64,000 nt of DNA. Origin: Brevundimonas sp. Its GTDB lineage: Bacteria > Pseudomonadota > Alphaproteobacteria > Caulobacterales > Caulobacteraceae. Below the pieces are notes generated by a model. The model saw only the letters and a program-made list of their open reading frames with translations. It searched no databases and was not told the origin of the DNA. This document shows positions 34,462-43,866 of the stretch, piece by piece. Numbering within the stretch: the first letter of the stretch is position 1; each line of letters opens with the position of its first letter. The position numbers and the translations under genes were made by a program. Location of the stretch: NCBI RefSeq assembly GCF_027484365.1, contig NZ_JAIXTC010000010.1:1-64000 (forward strand), read 5' to 3'.

Positions 34462-36998
34462 ACCGTATCGCCTTCGTTGGAGGCAAGACGAATGTCTTCG
34501 ACCGCGACGGTCAACGCCCCATCGGATTGCAGCCCCCAGGGCTGCTCGACGGCCGCGACCAGGGCACCGGCATCCCGCAGGCAGGACAGCCGAATCTTGA
34601 TCGTCCGCCATTCCCCGACGGGCGCAGCGGCAAAGATGGAAGTCACATCGACCGATCCAGCACCGAGCGTCACCAAGGTCTTGCCCCGGGGGGCCGCGTC
34701 GACGCGATAGCGGAAGGCAATCGCCATCTCGCCGTTCGACTGACGCGTCAGGTCGACGGGCGCAGCAGCGATCAGGGCCTGGGCCGTCTGTCCCGTGGGC
34801 ACGTCGAAGGCCAGAACTCGCGCCGATTCCTGACCGCGGCCGTCGCTGGTCGTTACGGTCACAGCGCCGCGAGGGGATCGACCCTGTTGCTCCTGGCCAA
34901 GGCGGAACTCGCCGCCGGCATCCCTCAACATCAGCGACCAGGGGGCAATAAATCGACCATCGACGAAGTAGCGGTCGACGCTGGAGCCCGCCTCGCCGAC
35001 GCCGCTGTCTTCCGACAGGGAGCCGACCACGCCGGGGTGGGCGTAGGACAGGCCGTAGCCATAGGCGAACTGCGGATCGTAGCCCGGCTGGCCGACGTTC
35101 AGCGGCTCGCCCCGGGCATCCTTCGGCCAGCTGAATGACAGCCTGCCCGAAAAGTCGTGGCGAGGCCGACCCCCGGCATCGCCGATCAGAACATCCGCCA
35201 GACCGCCGCCCTCGGATCCTGGCAGCCAGGCCGCCACGAAGGCGTCCGATGCGTTGATTTCGGGATTGGTCCAGAGGGGTCGACCGGACAGGAAGACCGA
35301 CACGGTCGGGATCCCAGCCGCCTGGAGCCGGCGCAGGATCGCGAGCGGCTCCTGCGGGCGGAAGTCGAGCGTGTCCACATCGCCCTGGAATTCGGCGTAA
35401 GGGGTCTCGCCGAAGACAACGATGGCGACATCGGGCTTCTGGGTGAAGGTTCCATCGGGGCTCAGGGTGGCTGCGCCGCCGCCGTTATCGACCGCAGCCC
35501 TGATGCCTTCCCAGATGGATTCGCCGTTGGGGAAATCGGCCCGGCTGTTGCCGGTCCCCTGCCAGGTAATGGTCCAGCCGCCGGAGGCCTGACCGATGTC
35601 GTCCGCGGCGCCGGCGACCAGCACCCGTGCCCCCGCCCTGATCGGCAAGACCGAACCCGAGTTTTTCAACAGCACAAGCGACTCGCGAACGGCTTCGCGC
35701 GCCAGGGCACGGTGATCCGGGGAGCCGAGAAGTTCGATACGGCCTTCATAGGGACGGTCCGTCTCGAAGACGCCCCCCTTGACCTTCGCCCTCAGGATGC
35801 GGCGAACGGCCTCGTCGAGGCGCGCCATCGGGATCTCACCCGAGCGCACCTGGGCGAGGGTGTTTTCGTACAGCGGCTTCCAGCTATCGGGCGCCATGAA
35901 CATGTCGATCCCGGCATTGAAGGCGAGAGCGCAGCTTTCGTTCGAACACCCCGGCAACTGGCCGTGCGCGTTCCAATCGGACACGACGAAGCCATCGAAG
36001 CCCAGCGGTCCACGCAGAACCTCCGTCAGGATGGTCTCGTTGCCGGAATGCTTGACCCCGTTCCAGCTGGAGAAGCTCGCCATGATGGACAGGACGCCGG
36101 CATCGATCGCCTGGGTATAGCCCGACAGATGGGTCTCGATCAGCGTCTGTTCCGACCCGGCGAAGTCGCCCTGATCCTTGCCCCCGGAGGTGCCGCCGTC
36201 AGCCAGGAAATGCTTGGCCGATCCCGCGATGTGGCCGGGAGCAATGTGACCTTCGACAGGCAACCGGCCCTGCAAACCCAGGGTCATGGGCCCGGCATAA
36301 CTTTGCGCGATCTCGGGGTTCTCGGAATAGCCCTCATAGGCCCTGCCCCAGCGGTCATCCTGCGGCACAGCCAGGGTTGGGCCGAAGGTCCAGTCGGCCC
36401 CGGTGACGGCAACCTCCAGCGCTGTCGCTTCGCCTATGCGGCGGATCAGGTCGGGATCGCGCGCGGCACCGAGGCCGATGTTGTGCGGAAAGATCGTCGC
36501 TCCCACGACGTTGTTGTGCCCGTGCACCGCATCGATGCCATAGATCAATGGGATCCTGGCCCCGGGCCGGCTCGCCACTGCGGCTCTGAAATCCTGCGCC
36601 AGCTTCACCCAGTCCTGGGCGGACGCACGTTCATTGCCACCGGGCGACGAGTTGCCGCCTGCAAGGATCGACCCCAGCGGGTAGGTCAGCAGGTCCTCAG
36701 GCGTGATGGCGCTGATGTCCGCCTGAATCGTCTGGCCGACCTTTTCCTCGATCGTCATCCGGCTCATCAAGGCCGTGACGAACGCCTCCGTCACGGGATC
36801 CGACATCGCTGCGGGCGAGGCGGCATGAGGCCAGCGATCGGGGATCGCGCGACTGGCGTCGGTCACGACCGAAGCAGCCGGAAGGACATAGTTGACCGGC
36901 GCCGGCCTGTCGGGCCCGCTTGCGCAGGCAGTTCCGCCCATCAAGGCGACGACCGAGACAGCGAGGCCGGCGGCTGACTTGCGGTTGCGCTGGATCAT
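34446..36998 (-). CDS. GH3 family beta-glucosidase with C-terminal extension
   Basis: An 850-residue enzyme. An N-terminal signal or lipoprotein-like segment ends near Cys25 (LMGGTACAS). The GH3 barrel contains IDAVHGHNNVVGATIFPHNI and KHFLADGG; the nucleophile is Asp341 in GFVVSDWNAH. The alpha/beta sandwich follows with ESLVLLKNSGSVLPI. The last 170 or so residues form a beta-rich, galactose-binding-like extension seen in exo-1,4-beta-glucosidases of related bacteria. It would remove glucose from xyloglucan or cello-oligosaccharides. The ATG at 36998 is preceded by GGAGTGAG and starts the signal sequence. It is divergent from the GH74 gene over 221 bases. Confidence 0.9.
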   Translation of the reverse strand: MIQRNRKSAAGLAVSVVALMGGTACASGPDRPAPVNYVLPAASVVTDASRAIPDRWPHAASPAAMSDPVTEAFVTALMSRMTIEEKVGQTIQADISAITPEDLLTYPLGSILAGGNSSPGGNERASAQDWVKLAQDFRAAVASRPGARIPLIYGIDAVHGHNNVVGATIFPHNIGLGAARDPDLIRRIGEATALEVAVTGADWTFGPTLAVPQDDRWGRAYEGYSENPEIAQSYAGPMTLGLQGRLPVEGHIAPGHIAGSAKHFLADGGTSGGKDQGDFAGSEQTLIETHLSGYTQAIDAGVLSIMASFSSWNGVKHSGNETILTEVLRGPLGFDGFVVSDWNAHGQLPGCSNESCALAFNAGIDMFMAPDSWKPLYENTLAQVRSGEIPMARLDEAVRRILRAKVKGGVFETDRPYEGRIELLGSPDHRALAREAVRESLVLLKNSGSVLPIRAGARVLVAGAADDIGQASGGWTITWQGTGNSRADFPNGESIWEGIRAAVDNGGGAATLSPDGTFTQKPDVAIVVFGETPYAEFQGDVDTLDFRPQEPLAILRRLQAAGIPTVSVFLSGRPLWTNPEINASDAFVAAWLPGSEGGGLADVLIGDAGGRPRHDFSGRLSFSWPKDARGEPLNVGQPGYDPQFAYGYGLSYAHPGVVGSLSEDSGVGEAGSSVDRYFVDGRFIAPWSLMLRDAGGEFRLGQEQQGRSPRGAVTVTTSDGRGQESARVLAFDVPTGQTAQALIAAAPVDLTRQSNGEMAIAFRYRVDAAPRGKTLVTLGAGSVDVTSIFAAAPVGEWRTIKIRLSCLRDAGALVAAVEQPWGLQSDGALTVAVEDIRLASNEGDTVCPAH

Positions 36999-37219
36999 GG
37001 GCTCACTCCTGGGCGACGGGGCGCGAAAAATTCGGCGCGACTTGAAGGATCGCGCCGACAGTTCGTTCAGGCTCGGCGAAAAACCTGTCGCCGGACGGGA
37101 GAGAGCGAACCGGGGACAACGTTTTACCTGTGCAACTTGATCCACTGGCGGCAATAGTGTCAACCTGAATCTTGGCGCGGACCAACGATGGGCCCAGCGT
37201 TCGAGGGGGAGTATCCGGG

Positions 37220-39490
37220 ATGCCCGGCCTGACAAGACGGACGACTGCCAAAGCGGCATTGGCCATTGTCGGATCCACCGCGCTGACGGGGGCCGGGCGC
37301 GCACAGCCCCTCGATACGCCGGCGTATCGCTGGAAGAACGTCGTCGTCGGCGGCGGCGGTTTCATACCGGGCGTCGTGTTCAGTCCGGTCGAGCGTGGCC
37401 TTGCCTATCTGCGCTCCGACATGGGCGGGGCATACCGTTGGGACCAGGCCCCGGGACACTGGCGTCCGCTGCAGGATTCATCGCCGATCTCCAGCTACAT
37501 GGGCGTGGAAAGCATCGCACCTGACCCAGTGGACGCTGATGTCGTCTATGCAGCGGTCGGCATGAGCCGCCGCGATCCGGCGGCGATCCTCCGATCCGGG
37601 GATCGGGGCGACACCTGGACGGTGACCCCTGTGTCGTTTGCGATGGGAGGCAATGAGGACGGTCGCGGGCTGGGCGAACGCCTGGCCATCGATCCGAACG
37701 ACAACCGCATCCTTTTCTTCGGCTCGCGCCATGATGGCCTTCAGCGATCCGGCGACGAGGGCGCGACCTGGCGCAAGGTCGGCACCTTCCCGATCACCGG
37801 CGAGGACCTGGTCGACGACCAGGCGACCCAACCGGGCCTGTCCTTCGTCGTGTTCGATCCCGCAAGCGGTTCGCCGGGCCAGGCGACGCGAGCCCTTTTC
37901 GTCGGCGCCGCTGGTGAGAACGGACAGGGACTGTACCGGTCCGACGATGCGGGTCGCTCCTGGCGACTGATCGACGGCGGGCCGGCGGGTCTGTCCCCCG
38001 TCAAGGCGGCGATCGATGACGGCGGAATTCTCTATGTCACCTGGTGCGAAGGCGTCGGCCCGAACGGAGTGACCAGCGGCGCCGTTACCCGCCTGGACAC
38101 GCGCACCGATGGCCCGATGACAGACATCTCGCCGCCACGCCCGGACGGGGAACGCGCCGGTGGGTTCATGGGCTTGGCGCTGGACCGCCAGATACCCGGG
38201 ACCCTGCTGGTCTCGACCCTGAACCGCTGGAACCCGGGCGACACCCTGTGGCGCACCACCGACGACGGGCGAAGCTGGACCAGTATCCGGGAGCAGGCGC
38301 GCCGCGATGTCACAGCAACCCCTTTCCTGAACTGGGGCAATGCCGAGTCCGACTTCGGCTGGTGGATTGCGGCCCTGGCCATCGATCCGTTTGACGGAGC
38401 CCGCGTCGTTTACGCGACCGGCGCAACGGTCTACGCGACGGAGGATGTGACGGCGGCGGCGACGCTGTGGAGGCCCTGGGTCGAAGGCATCGAGCAGACG
38501 GCGGTGATCACCATCACCAGCCCGGCCGCCGGTCCGCCGCTGCTTAGCGGCTTCGGCGACATTTCCGGCTTCGCGCATCAGGACCTGGACCGGTCGCCAA
38601 CTCGACAGTTCACAACCCCCGTCTTCGGCAACACCAACCAGATCGACTGGGCCGGGGGCGCACCGCATATCGTCGTGCGTAGCGGCACCCCGCATGAGGG
38701 CGTCGGCTCCGGCGGACATGACGGCTCGACCCTCGCCTGGTCAGGGGATGCAGGTCTGAGCTGGACACCGCTGGGCCGGCCGCGACCGGCCTCGGGCGGG
38801 GCGGCGCCCGCTCCCGACAATCCCCGGATGGATCTCTATCGGGACGCCCCGATCATCGTCTCCGCCGACGGGTCGACCTTCGTTCTGGCGACGCCCGAAG
38901 TCGTCTACTCCCGCGATCGGGGGGCGAGCTGGCGGGCTTGCCGCGGTTTGCCGCCCCTCCTGCGTCCGGTCGCGGATCGAAAGGACCCGCTGCTCTTCTA
39001 TGCGCTGGATTTTCGGAGCGGTGGCTGGTTCGTGAGCGTGGACGGGGCCGAAAGCTTCGCCCCTGTGTCGTCGCGCGGCCTGCCCGATGTGTCGGGTGAC
39101 CGACCAACCTGGCGCGAGCAGGCCTTTCCGCTGAAGGCGACGCCCGGCTCTGACGGCGAACTTTGGTTCGTCTCGCGCGCGGGCCTGTTCACCAGCCGTG
39201 ACGGGGGCCAGAATTTCCAGCGGATCGACGGTGACCTGGCCGTCGAGATGCTGGATTTCGGTATGGCACAGCCGGGTGTCGCCTGGCCGACCCTCTTCGC
39301 GATCGGCGCGCGCGGCCCTGTGTCGGGCGTCTTTCGCTCCGACGACCGGGGCCGGTCATGGTCGCGGATCAATGATGACCGCCATGAATACGGGCGACGG
39401 TTCCGGGCCATAGCCGGCGATCCGCGCATCCCCGGCCGCGTCTATGTGGCCACAGATGGGCGCGGTATCGTCTATGGAGAACCGGAATGA
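37220..39490 (+). CDS. GH74-like xyloglucanase/sialidase-type propeller enzyme
   Basis: A 756-residue protein with a twin-arginine-type leader (LTRRTTAKAALAIVGS). Two beta-propeller domains follow, with repeated SGDRGDTW/TTDDGRSW/SRDRGASW Asp-box motifs. Candidate catalytic acids typical of GH74 are Asp67 in YLRSDMGGAYRW and Asp447 in SGFGDISGFAHQD. GH74 enzymes cleave the xyloglucan backbone. A GGGGGAG ribosome site precedes the ATG at 37220. The stop overlaps the GH29 start by ATGA, so the two are translationally coupled. Confidence 0.85.
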   Translation: MPGLTRRTTAKAALAIVGSTALTGAGRAQPLDTPAYRWKNVVVGGGGFIPGVVFSPVERGLAYLRSDMGGAYRWDQAPGHWRPLQDSSPISSYMGVESIAPDPVDADVVYAAVGMSRRDPAAILRSGDRGDTWTVTPVSFAMGGNEDGRGLGERLAIDPNDNRILFFGSRHDGLQRSGDEGATWRKVGTFPITGEDLVDDQATQPGLSFVVFDPASGSPGQATRALFVGAAGENGQGLYRSDDAGRSWRLIDGGPAGLSPVKAAIDDGGILYVTWCEGVGPNGVTSGAVTRLDTRTDGPMTDISPPRPDGERAGGFMGLALDRQIPGTLLVSTLNRWNPGDTLWRTTDDGRSWTSIREQARRDVTATPFLNWGNAESDFGWWIAALAIDPFDGARVVYATGATVYATEDVTAAATLWRPWVEGIEQTAVITITSPAAGPPLLSGFGDISGFAHQDLDRSPTRQFTTPVFGNTNQIDWAGGAPHIVVRSGTPHEGVGSGGHDGSTLAWSGDAGLSWTPLGRPRPASGGAAPAPDNPRMDLYRDAPIIVSADGSTFVLATPEVVYSRDRGASWRACRGLPPLLRPVADRKDPLLFYALDFRSGGWFVSVDGAESFAPVSSRGLPDVSGDRPTWREQAFPLKATPGSDGELWFVSRAGLFTSRDGGQNFQRIDGDLAVEMLDFGMAQPGVAWPTLFAIGARGPVSGVFRSDDRGRSWSRINDDRHEYGRRFRAIAGDPRIPGRVYVATDGRGIVYGEPE

Positions 39491-41106
39491 ACCTGTCACG
39501 ACGCGGACTTCTGGGAGCCGGAGCCTCGGCGTCAATGCTGGGTGCCTGCGCCACGACGCCGGGCCAGACGACACCCGGCCCGTTCAAGCCGACCTGGGAC
39601 AGCCTGATCGAAGGCTATAAGCCGCCTGAGTGGTTCCGCGACGCCAAGTTCGGCATCTGGTCGCACTGGGGGCCCCAGTGCGTGCCCGAGTTCGGCGACT
39701 GGTACGGCCGCCAGATGTATATCCAGGGCAACCCCTTCTACGACCACCACGTCGCCACCTACGGCCACCCCAGCCGGTTCGGCTTCATGGAGTTCATCGA
39801 CCAGTGGAAAGGCGACCAGTGGGATCCCGAGGGGCTTCTGGACCTCTATCAGGCGGCCGGCGCCCGCTACATCATGTCGATGGCCAACCACCACGACAAT
39901 CTGGATCTGTTCGACAGCGCCCATCACGACTGGAACGTGATGCGGGTCGGGCCAAAGCGCGACATCGTCGGGACCTGGGAGAAGGCCGTCCGTGCGCGGG
40001 GCCTGCGGTTCGCGGTGTCGAACCATGCGGCCCATGCCTGGCACTGGTGGCAGACGGCCTATGGCTATGACGCCGAAGGACCGATGCAGGGTTTGCGTTA
40101 CGACGCCGCGCGCCTGACCCGGGCGGACGGTGCCGGCAAATGGTGGGAAGGGCTGGACCCGCAGGAACTCTACACCGGCCCGACCTTCGCGCCGCCCGGG
40201 GGGATCGCCTCCATCGCCGAGATGAATGCCTGGCACGACGCCCGCGACGGCCAGTGGATCGAGACCCCACCGGCCAACAACCCGGCCTTCGTCCGCTCAT
40301 GGGTTCTGCGGCAGCGCGACCTGATCACCAAATACCGACCCGACATGGTCTATTTCGACAACTACGGCCTGCCGCTGGGTCGATACGGGCTGGAGGCGAC
40401 GGCAGAATACTACAACGCCTCCCTGCAATGGCGCGGTGAACTGCCAGTCGTGAACGGCAAGCGGCTGGACGAACGCCAGCGCAAGGGGATCACCGAAACG
40501 GTCGAGCGTGGTTTCTCGGACAGTCTGAAACCCGAACCTTGGCAGACCGACACCTGTATCGGCGACTGGCACTACAACCGCGCCCGCTACACCAGCCACT
40601 ACTATGTCCCCGCGCACAGCGTGATCCAGCGCCTGGTCGATGTGGTGTCGAAGAACGGCAACCTGATGCTGAGCATCCCCCAGCGCGGCGATGGCTCCAT
40701 TGACAGCGACGAGCGCCAGATCCTGACCGACATCGCCGCCTGGATGAAGGTCAATGGCGAAGCCATCTTCGACACCCGCCCCTGGCGCATCTATGGCGAG
40801 GGTCCGACGACGGTCGTCGCGGGCATGCATGGCGAGGGCGCGGCTCGCCCCTGGACCGGTCAGGACATCCGTTTCACCACCAAAGGCCAGACCCTGTACG
40901 CCTTCGCCCTGGACTGGCCCGAGGACGGACGGATGGTCATTCCCGCGCTCACGCCTCAGGCGGGCCGGGTCGAGGCGGTCGAACTTCTGGGTGGCCCTGC
41001 CCTGCCCTTCAATCAAACAGATCAGGGACTGGTCCTGGACCTTCCGGAAGAAAGACCTGTCCTGGTCGCCCCCGCAGTGCGCCTGCGGGGCGTCGGTTTG
41101 GTGTGA
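39487..41106 (+). CDS. GH29 family alpha-L-fucosidase
   Basis: A 539-residue enzyme. The start combines a twin-arginine pattern (MNLSRRGLLGAG) with a lipobox ending in Cys21 (LGAC), so it is probably anchored in the periplasm. The GH29 barrel is marked by WFRDAKFGIWSHWGP, YIMSMANHHDN and the nucleophile Asp291 in MVYFDNYG. It would remove fucose from xyloglucan or other fucosylated glycans. It overlaps the GH74 gene by four bases. A C-terminal beta-sandwich of about 120 residues follows the barrel. Confidence 0.9.
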   Translation: MNLSRRGLLGAGASASMLGACATTPGQTTPGPFKPTWDSLIEGYKPPEWFRDAKFGIWSHWGPQCVPEFGDWYGRQMYIQGNPFYDHHVATYGHPSRFGFMEFIDQWKGDQWDPEGLLDLYQAAGARYIMSMANHHDNLDLFDSAHHDWNVMRVGPKRDIVGTWEKAVRARGLRFAVSNHAAHAWHWWQTAYGYDAEGPMQGLRYDAARLTRADGAGKWWEGLDPQELYTGPTFAPPGGIASIAEMNAWHDARDGQWIETPPANNPAFVRSWVLRQRDLITKYRPDMVYFDNYGLPLGRYGLEATAEYYNASLQWRGELPVVNGKRLDERQRKGITETVERGFSDSLKPEPWQTDTCIGDWHYNRARYTSHYYVPAHSVIQRLVDVVSKNGNLMLSIPQRGDGSIDSDERQILTDIAAWMKVNGEAIFDTRPWRIYGEGPTTVVAGMHGEGAARPWTGQDIRFTTKGQTLYAFALDWPEDGRMVIPALTPQAGRVEAVELLGGPALPFNQTDQGLVLDLPEERPVLVAPAVRLRGVGLV

Positions 41107-41140
41107 GATCAACGGGCTAAATACACAGGAGGAAAACGCC

Positions 41141-41746
41141 ATGAAGACCCTGTCCATCGCCCTGGGTCTGGCACTGACCCTGGGCGGCTCCGCCTTTGCC
41201 CAGACCGATCCAGCGGCGGCTCCGAGGCCTGCCCGCATGATCGACCGTTTGATCAACTCGCCCTTCGTGCAGAACTGGAACACCTGGGGATTAACGCCGA
41301 CGCCGTCGCCGCATGCTGTTGAGGGCGTGACCGGCGGCCAAGCCCTTACGATAGATGTGCCGCGCGCCGGCGATCCCTGGTCCGTCGGTGCGGTCATGAC
41401 GAACAGCGGTGCCATCAAGACGGGCGATATCGTCCTTCTAGGCGTCTGGATGCGTGCCGCGCGCCTACCGGAGGGGCAGACACAGACCCGGCTTCCCCTG
41501 ATCCTGCTGGAAGGCCAGGGAGAGCCTAAAATCGGCCTGGCCCAAGCTTCGAATATGGTCGTTGGCGACCAGTGGACCATGCTCTACGCCTCTGGCGTGG
41601 CGACGGCGGACCTCGCGCCCGGACAGTCCAGCATCATTGTCCAGATGGGGCAGGCGCGGCACACACTGGAGCTCGGTCCAGCTCTCGTGTTCAACTTCGG
41701 CCCCGACTACGACCGGTCCCGGCTGCCGCAAAACCCGACAGACTGA
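41141..41746 (+). CDS. Secreted protein of unknown function, possibly carbohydrate-binding
   Basis: A 201-residue protein with a clear signal peptide (residues 1-20, GGSAFA before Q) and no membrane segment after it. A strong AGGAGG site precedes the ATG at 41141. The body is beta-rich (QALTIDVPRAGDPWSVGAVM, GDIVLLGVWMRAARLPEGQ), compatible with a jelly-roll of CBM4/9 type. It follows the fucosidase gene by 34 bases. A sugar-binding role is an inference from fold impression and context only. Confidence 0.65.
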   Translation: MKTLSIALGLALTLGGSAFAQTDPAAAPRPARMIDRLINSPFVQNWNTWGLTPTPSPHAVEGVTGGQALTIDVPRAGDPWSVGAVMTNSGAIKTGDIVLLGVWMRAARLPEGQTQTRLPLILLEGQGEPKIGLAQASNMVVGDQWTMLYASGVATADLAPGQSSIIVQMGQARHTLELGPALVFNFGPDYDRSRLPQNPTD

Positions 41747-41795
41747 ACGCCGAGCTGAACAGGACCGGGGTGGTCGTCCCCCGGGTCCGGAGGCC

Positions 41796-43751
41796 TTATC
41801 GGATCACGGCCTCGAACGGGACCGCAGGCAGGCCGGCGGGCCCATACAGGTTACAGATCGAGCTGTCGGCCCAGCACAGGCGCACCTTGACGTCGGTCGG
41901 CAGGGCCGATGGCAGCACCACCTGGTCACCGTCCAGGGTCGCATCGACAAAGCGGCAGGCGTCGTCGCCACCGCACAGTTCGAAACCGATCGGACGGTTG
42001 AAGCCGAGAGCGGTCAGGGCCGTCCCCGGCGCATAGCGGACGTGGACACCGTCAGCTCCGCGTTCGACCGAAATCGGCTGGGGCGACACCGGTTGGACCG
42101 TTCCATCCAGACGCCGCGCTTCGAGCGCCAGCCGCCGCCCGACTTCAAGCTTGTTGGTCGGGTGGATGTCGTAGCGATCCCCGATGTCGATGGCGACGGC
42201 CAGACCCGCCAGCGGATCGGCGTTGACGACCGTGCGCTGGCTCTCGCGCAGGGCGGCCCAGTAGGAGTTCGTCGGCTGGCCGGACATCGGACCGAAATTG
42301 GCCAGTTGAACGACCAGCATCCGCATCTCTGGGCTTTCGAAGCGCGCGCGCCAGTCGGCGAACAGGGCCGGCAGCAGGCGGCGATAGCCGACATAGTCGC
42401 CCACGTTCGACTCGCCCTGGTACCAGGCCATGCCCTTGAGCCCGTAGGCGCCGAGGGGCGCGATCATCCCGTTGTAGAGCGTGGTCGTGCCGCTGCCGCC
42501 GATCCAGGGCGTGCGCGGCGGGTTGGGCACGTCGCCCAGAGGCGCAGCGACGCGGTGGCGCCAGCCTGACGACAGGGACACGCTGCTGCCGTCCGCAAAG
42601 ACCAGCCGCTTGTTCGCCGCCGGTCCCCAGGCCCCGCCCCCGCCATTGGTGTCCAGCACCCCGATCGCGATCAAGTTGCGCCCCGCCTTCAGAGTCCCGG
42701 CGGGAACGGCATAGGTTCGCGGGGTGTCCCAGCCCTGCTGGCCGCCGACATACTGACCGTTGATCCATGTGACGTCGGCGTCATCGACAGGGCCCAGTTC
42801 GAGGATCGCGGCCTGACGCGCCTGGGCGGCGGTCAGTTGGATGTCCCGGCGAAGCCAGACGATCCCGTCGAACGTCGCCAACCCCGGCACGGTGCTTTCC
42901 CAGAAGCCTTCGGCGGCGATCGGCGCCCAGTCGTCGTCCCGGGTTTGGGGCAGGTTCCATCCCTGACCGGTGCCGGGATCATTGGCGCTCCACCAACTCT
43001 GCGTCACCCGCCGCCAGATGGCATCGCCCTCGGACGGATCACGGGCATAGGCATCCAGCGCATCCAGCGCCTCCTCATGACCGCCCAGTCTGACGACGGC
43101 GTCGCGGCTCAACCAGTCCTCGATGATCGAACCACCCCATGAGGCGGCGATCAGACCGATCGGCACATTCTCCGACCGACGCAGGTCACGGCCCATGAAA
43201 TAGCAGGCGGCCGAAAAATCGCGCACGCTTTCGGGGCTGGTCGTGCGCCAGTGACCGACCTGTTGCGGAATTGTGGACGGCGCAGGCCGGCTGGATCGGC
43301 CGACCAGAAACAGACGGAGGTTGTCGTCATTCGCATTGCCGATTTCAGACTCGGCATTGGTCGCCTGACGGACCGCGAACTCCATGTTCGACTGACCCGA
43401 GCACAGCCAGACATCGCCGACCATCACGTCCGAAACCGTCTGACGACCCGCGCCCGCGACCTCGGCCGTCAACACATAGGGGCCGCCGGCGACCATCGCC
43501 GGCAGGGTCGCGCGCCATTGGCCGTCGGTGCCGGCGGCAGTCTGGACCTGGGTCTGACCCAGGGTGACAGAGACAGTGGCACCCGGCGTTGCCTGTCCCC
43601 AGACCGCAACGGGTTGACCGCGCTGCAGGACGGCGTGGTCCTGGAACATGCCATCGAGCAGGGGCGCGGAAACGGGCGTCTGGGCTCGCGCGTGAGCCGA
43701 CCAGACCGACGTCATCATCAGGGCAGCCGCAGCGGCGACAGAAAGCTTCAT
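41796..43751 (-). CDS. Sialate O-acetylesterase-type SGNH esterase
   Basis: A 651-residue secreted esterase with a signal peptide ending near SAHARA. The SGNH nucleophile is Ser121 in WLCSGQSNMEF and the catalytic His-Asp pair is in RYDIHPTNK. A jelly-roll insertion (about residues 280-400) divides the catalytic domain, the usual layout of bacterial sialate O-acetylesterases, many of which act on plant polysaccharides. Here it probably removes acetyl groups from xyloglucan or xylan side chains. It is convergent with the 41141 gene and downstream of the GH31 gene. Confidence 0.88.
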   Translation of the reverse strand: MKLSVAAAAALMMTSVWSAHARAQTPVSAPLLDGMFQDHAVLQRGQPVAVWGQATPGATVSVTLGQTQVQTAAGTDGQWRATLPAMVAGGPYVLTAEVAGAGRQTVSDVMVGDVWLCSGQSNMEFAVRQATNAESEIGNANDDNLRLFLVGRSSRPAPSTIPQQVGHWRTTSPESVRDFSAACYFMGRDLRRSENVPIGLIAASWGGSIIEDWLSRDAVVRLGGHEEALDALDAYARDPSEGDAIWRRVTQSWWSANDPGTGQGWNLPQTRDDDWAPIAAEGFWESTVPGLATFDGIVWLRRDIQLTAAQARQAAILELGPVDDADVTWINGQYVGGQQGWDTPRTYAVPAGTLKAGRNLIAIGVLDTNGGGGAWGPAANKRLVFADGSSVSLSSGWRHRVAAPLGDVPNPPRTPWIGGSGTTTLYNGMIAPLGAYGLKGMAWYQGESNVGDYVGYRRLLPALFADWRARFESPEMRMLVVQLANFGPMSGQPTNSYWAALRESQRTVVNADPLAGLAVAIDIGDRYDIHPTNKLEVGRRLALEARRLDGTVQPVSPQPISVERGADGVHVRYAPGTALTALGFNRPIGFELCGGDDACRFVDATLDGDQVVLPSALPTDVKVRLCWADSSICNLYGPAGLPAVPFEAVIR

Positions 43752-43866
43752 CAAGCGCAACCGCGCCTCCTCATCATCGGCAAGGCAGCACCGGTTCGGA
43801 TGTAACCGCACCCGGACCCGTGGCTCTCTGGACCGCCCCGATCGCCCGGGACGGGGGATACGGGGC

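Noticed and set aside
35157-36977. A 606-codon open frame on the plus strand
   Set aside because: It is fully antisense to the GH3 gene and has no recognisable domain or signal sequence.
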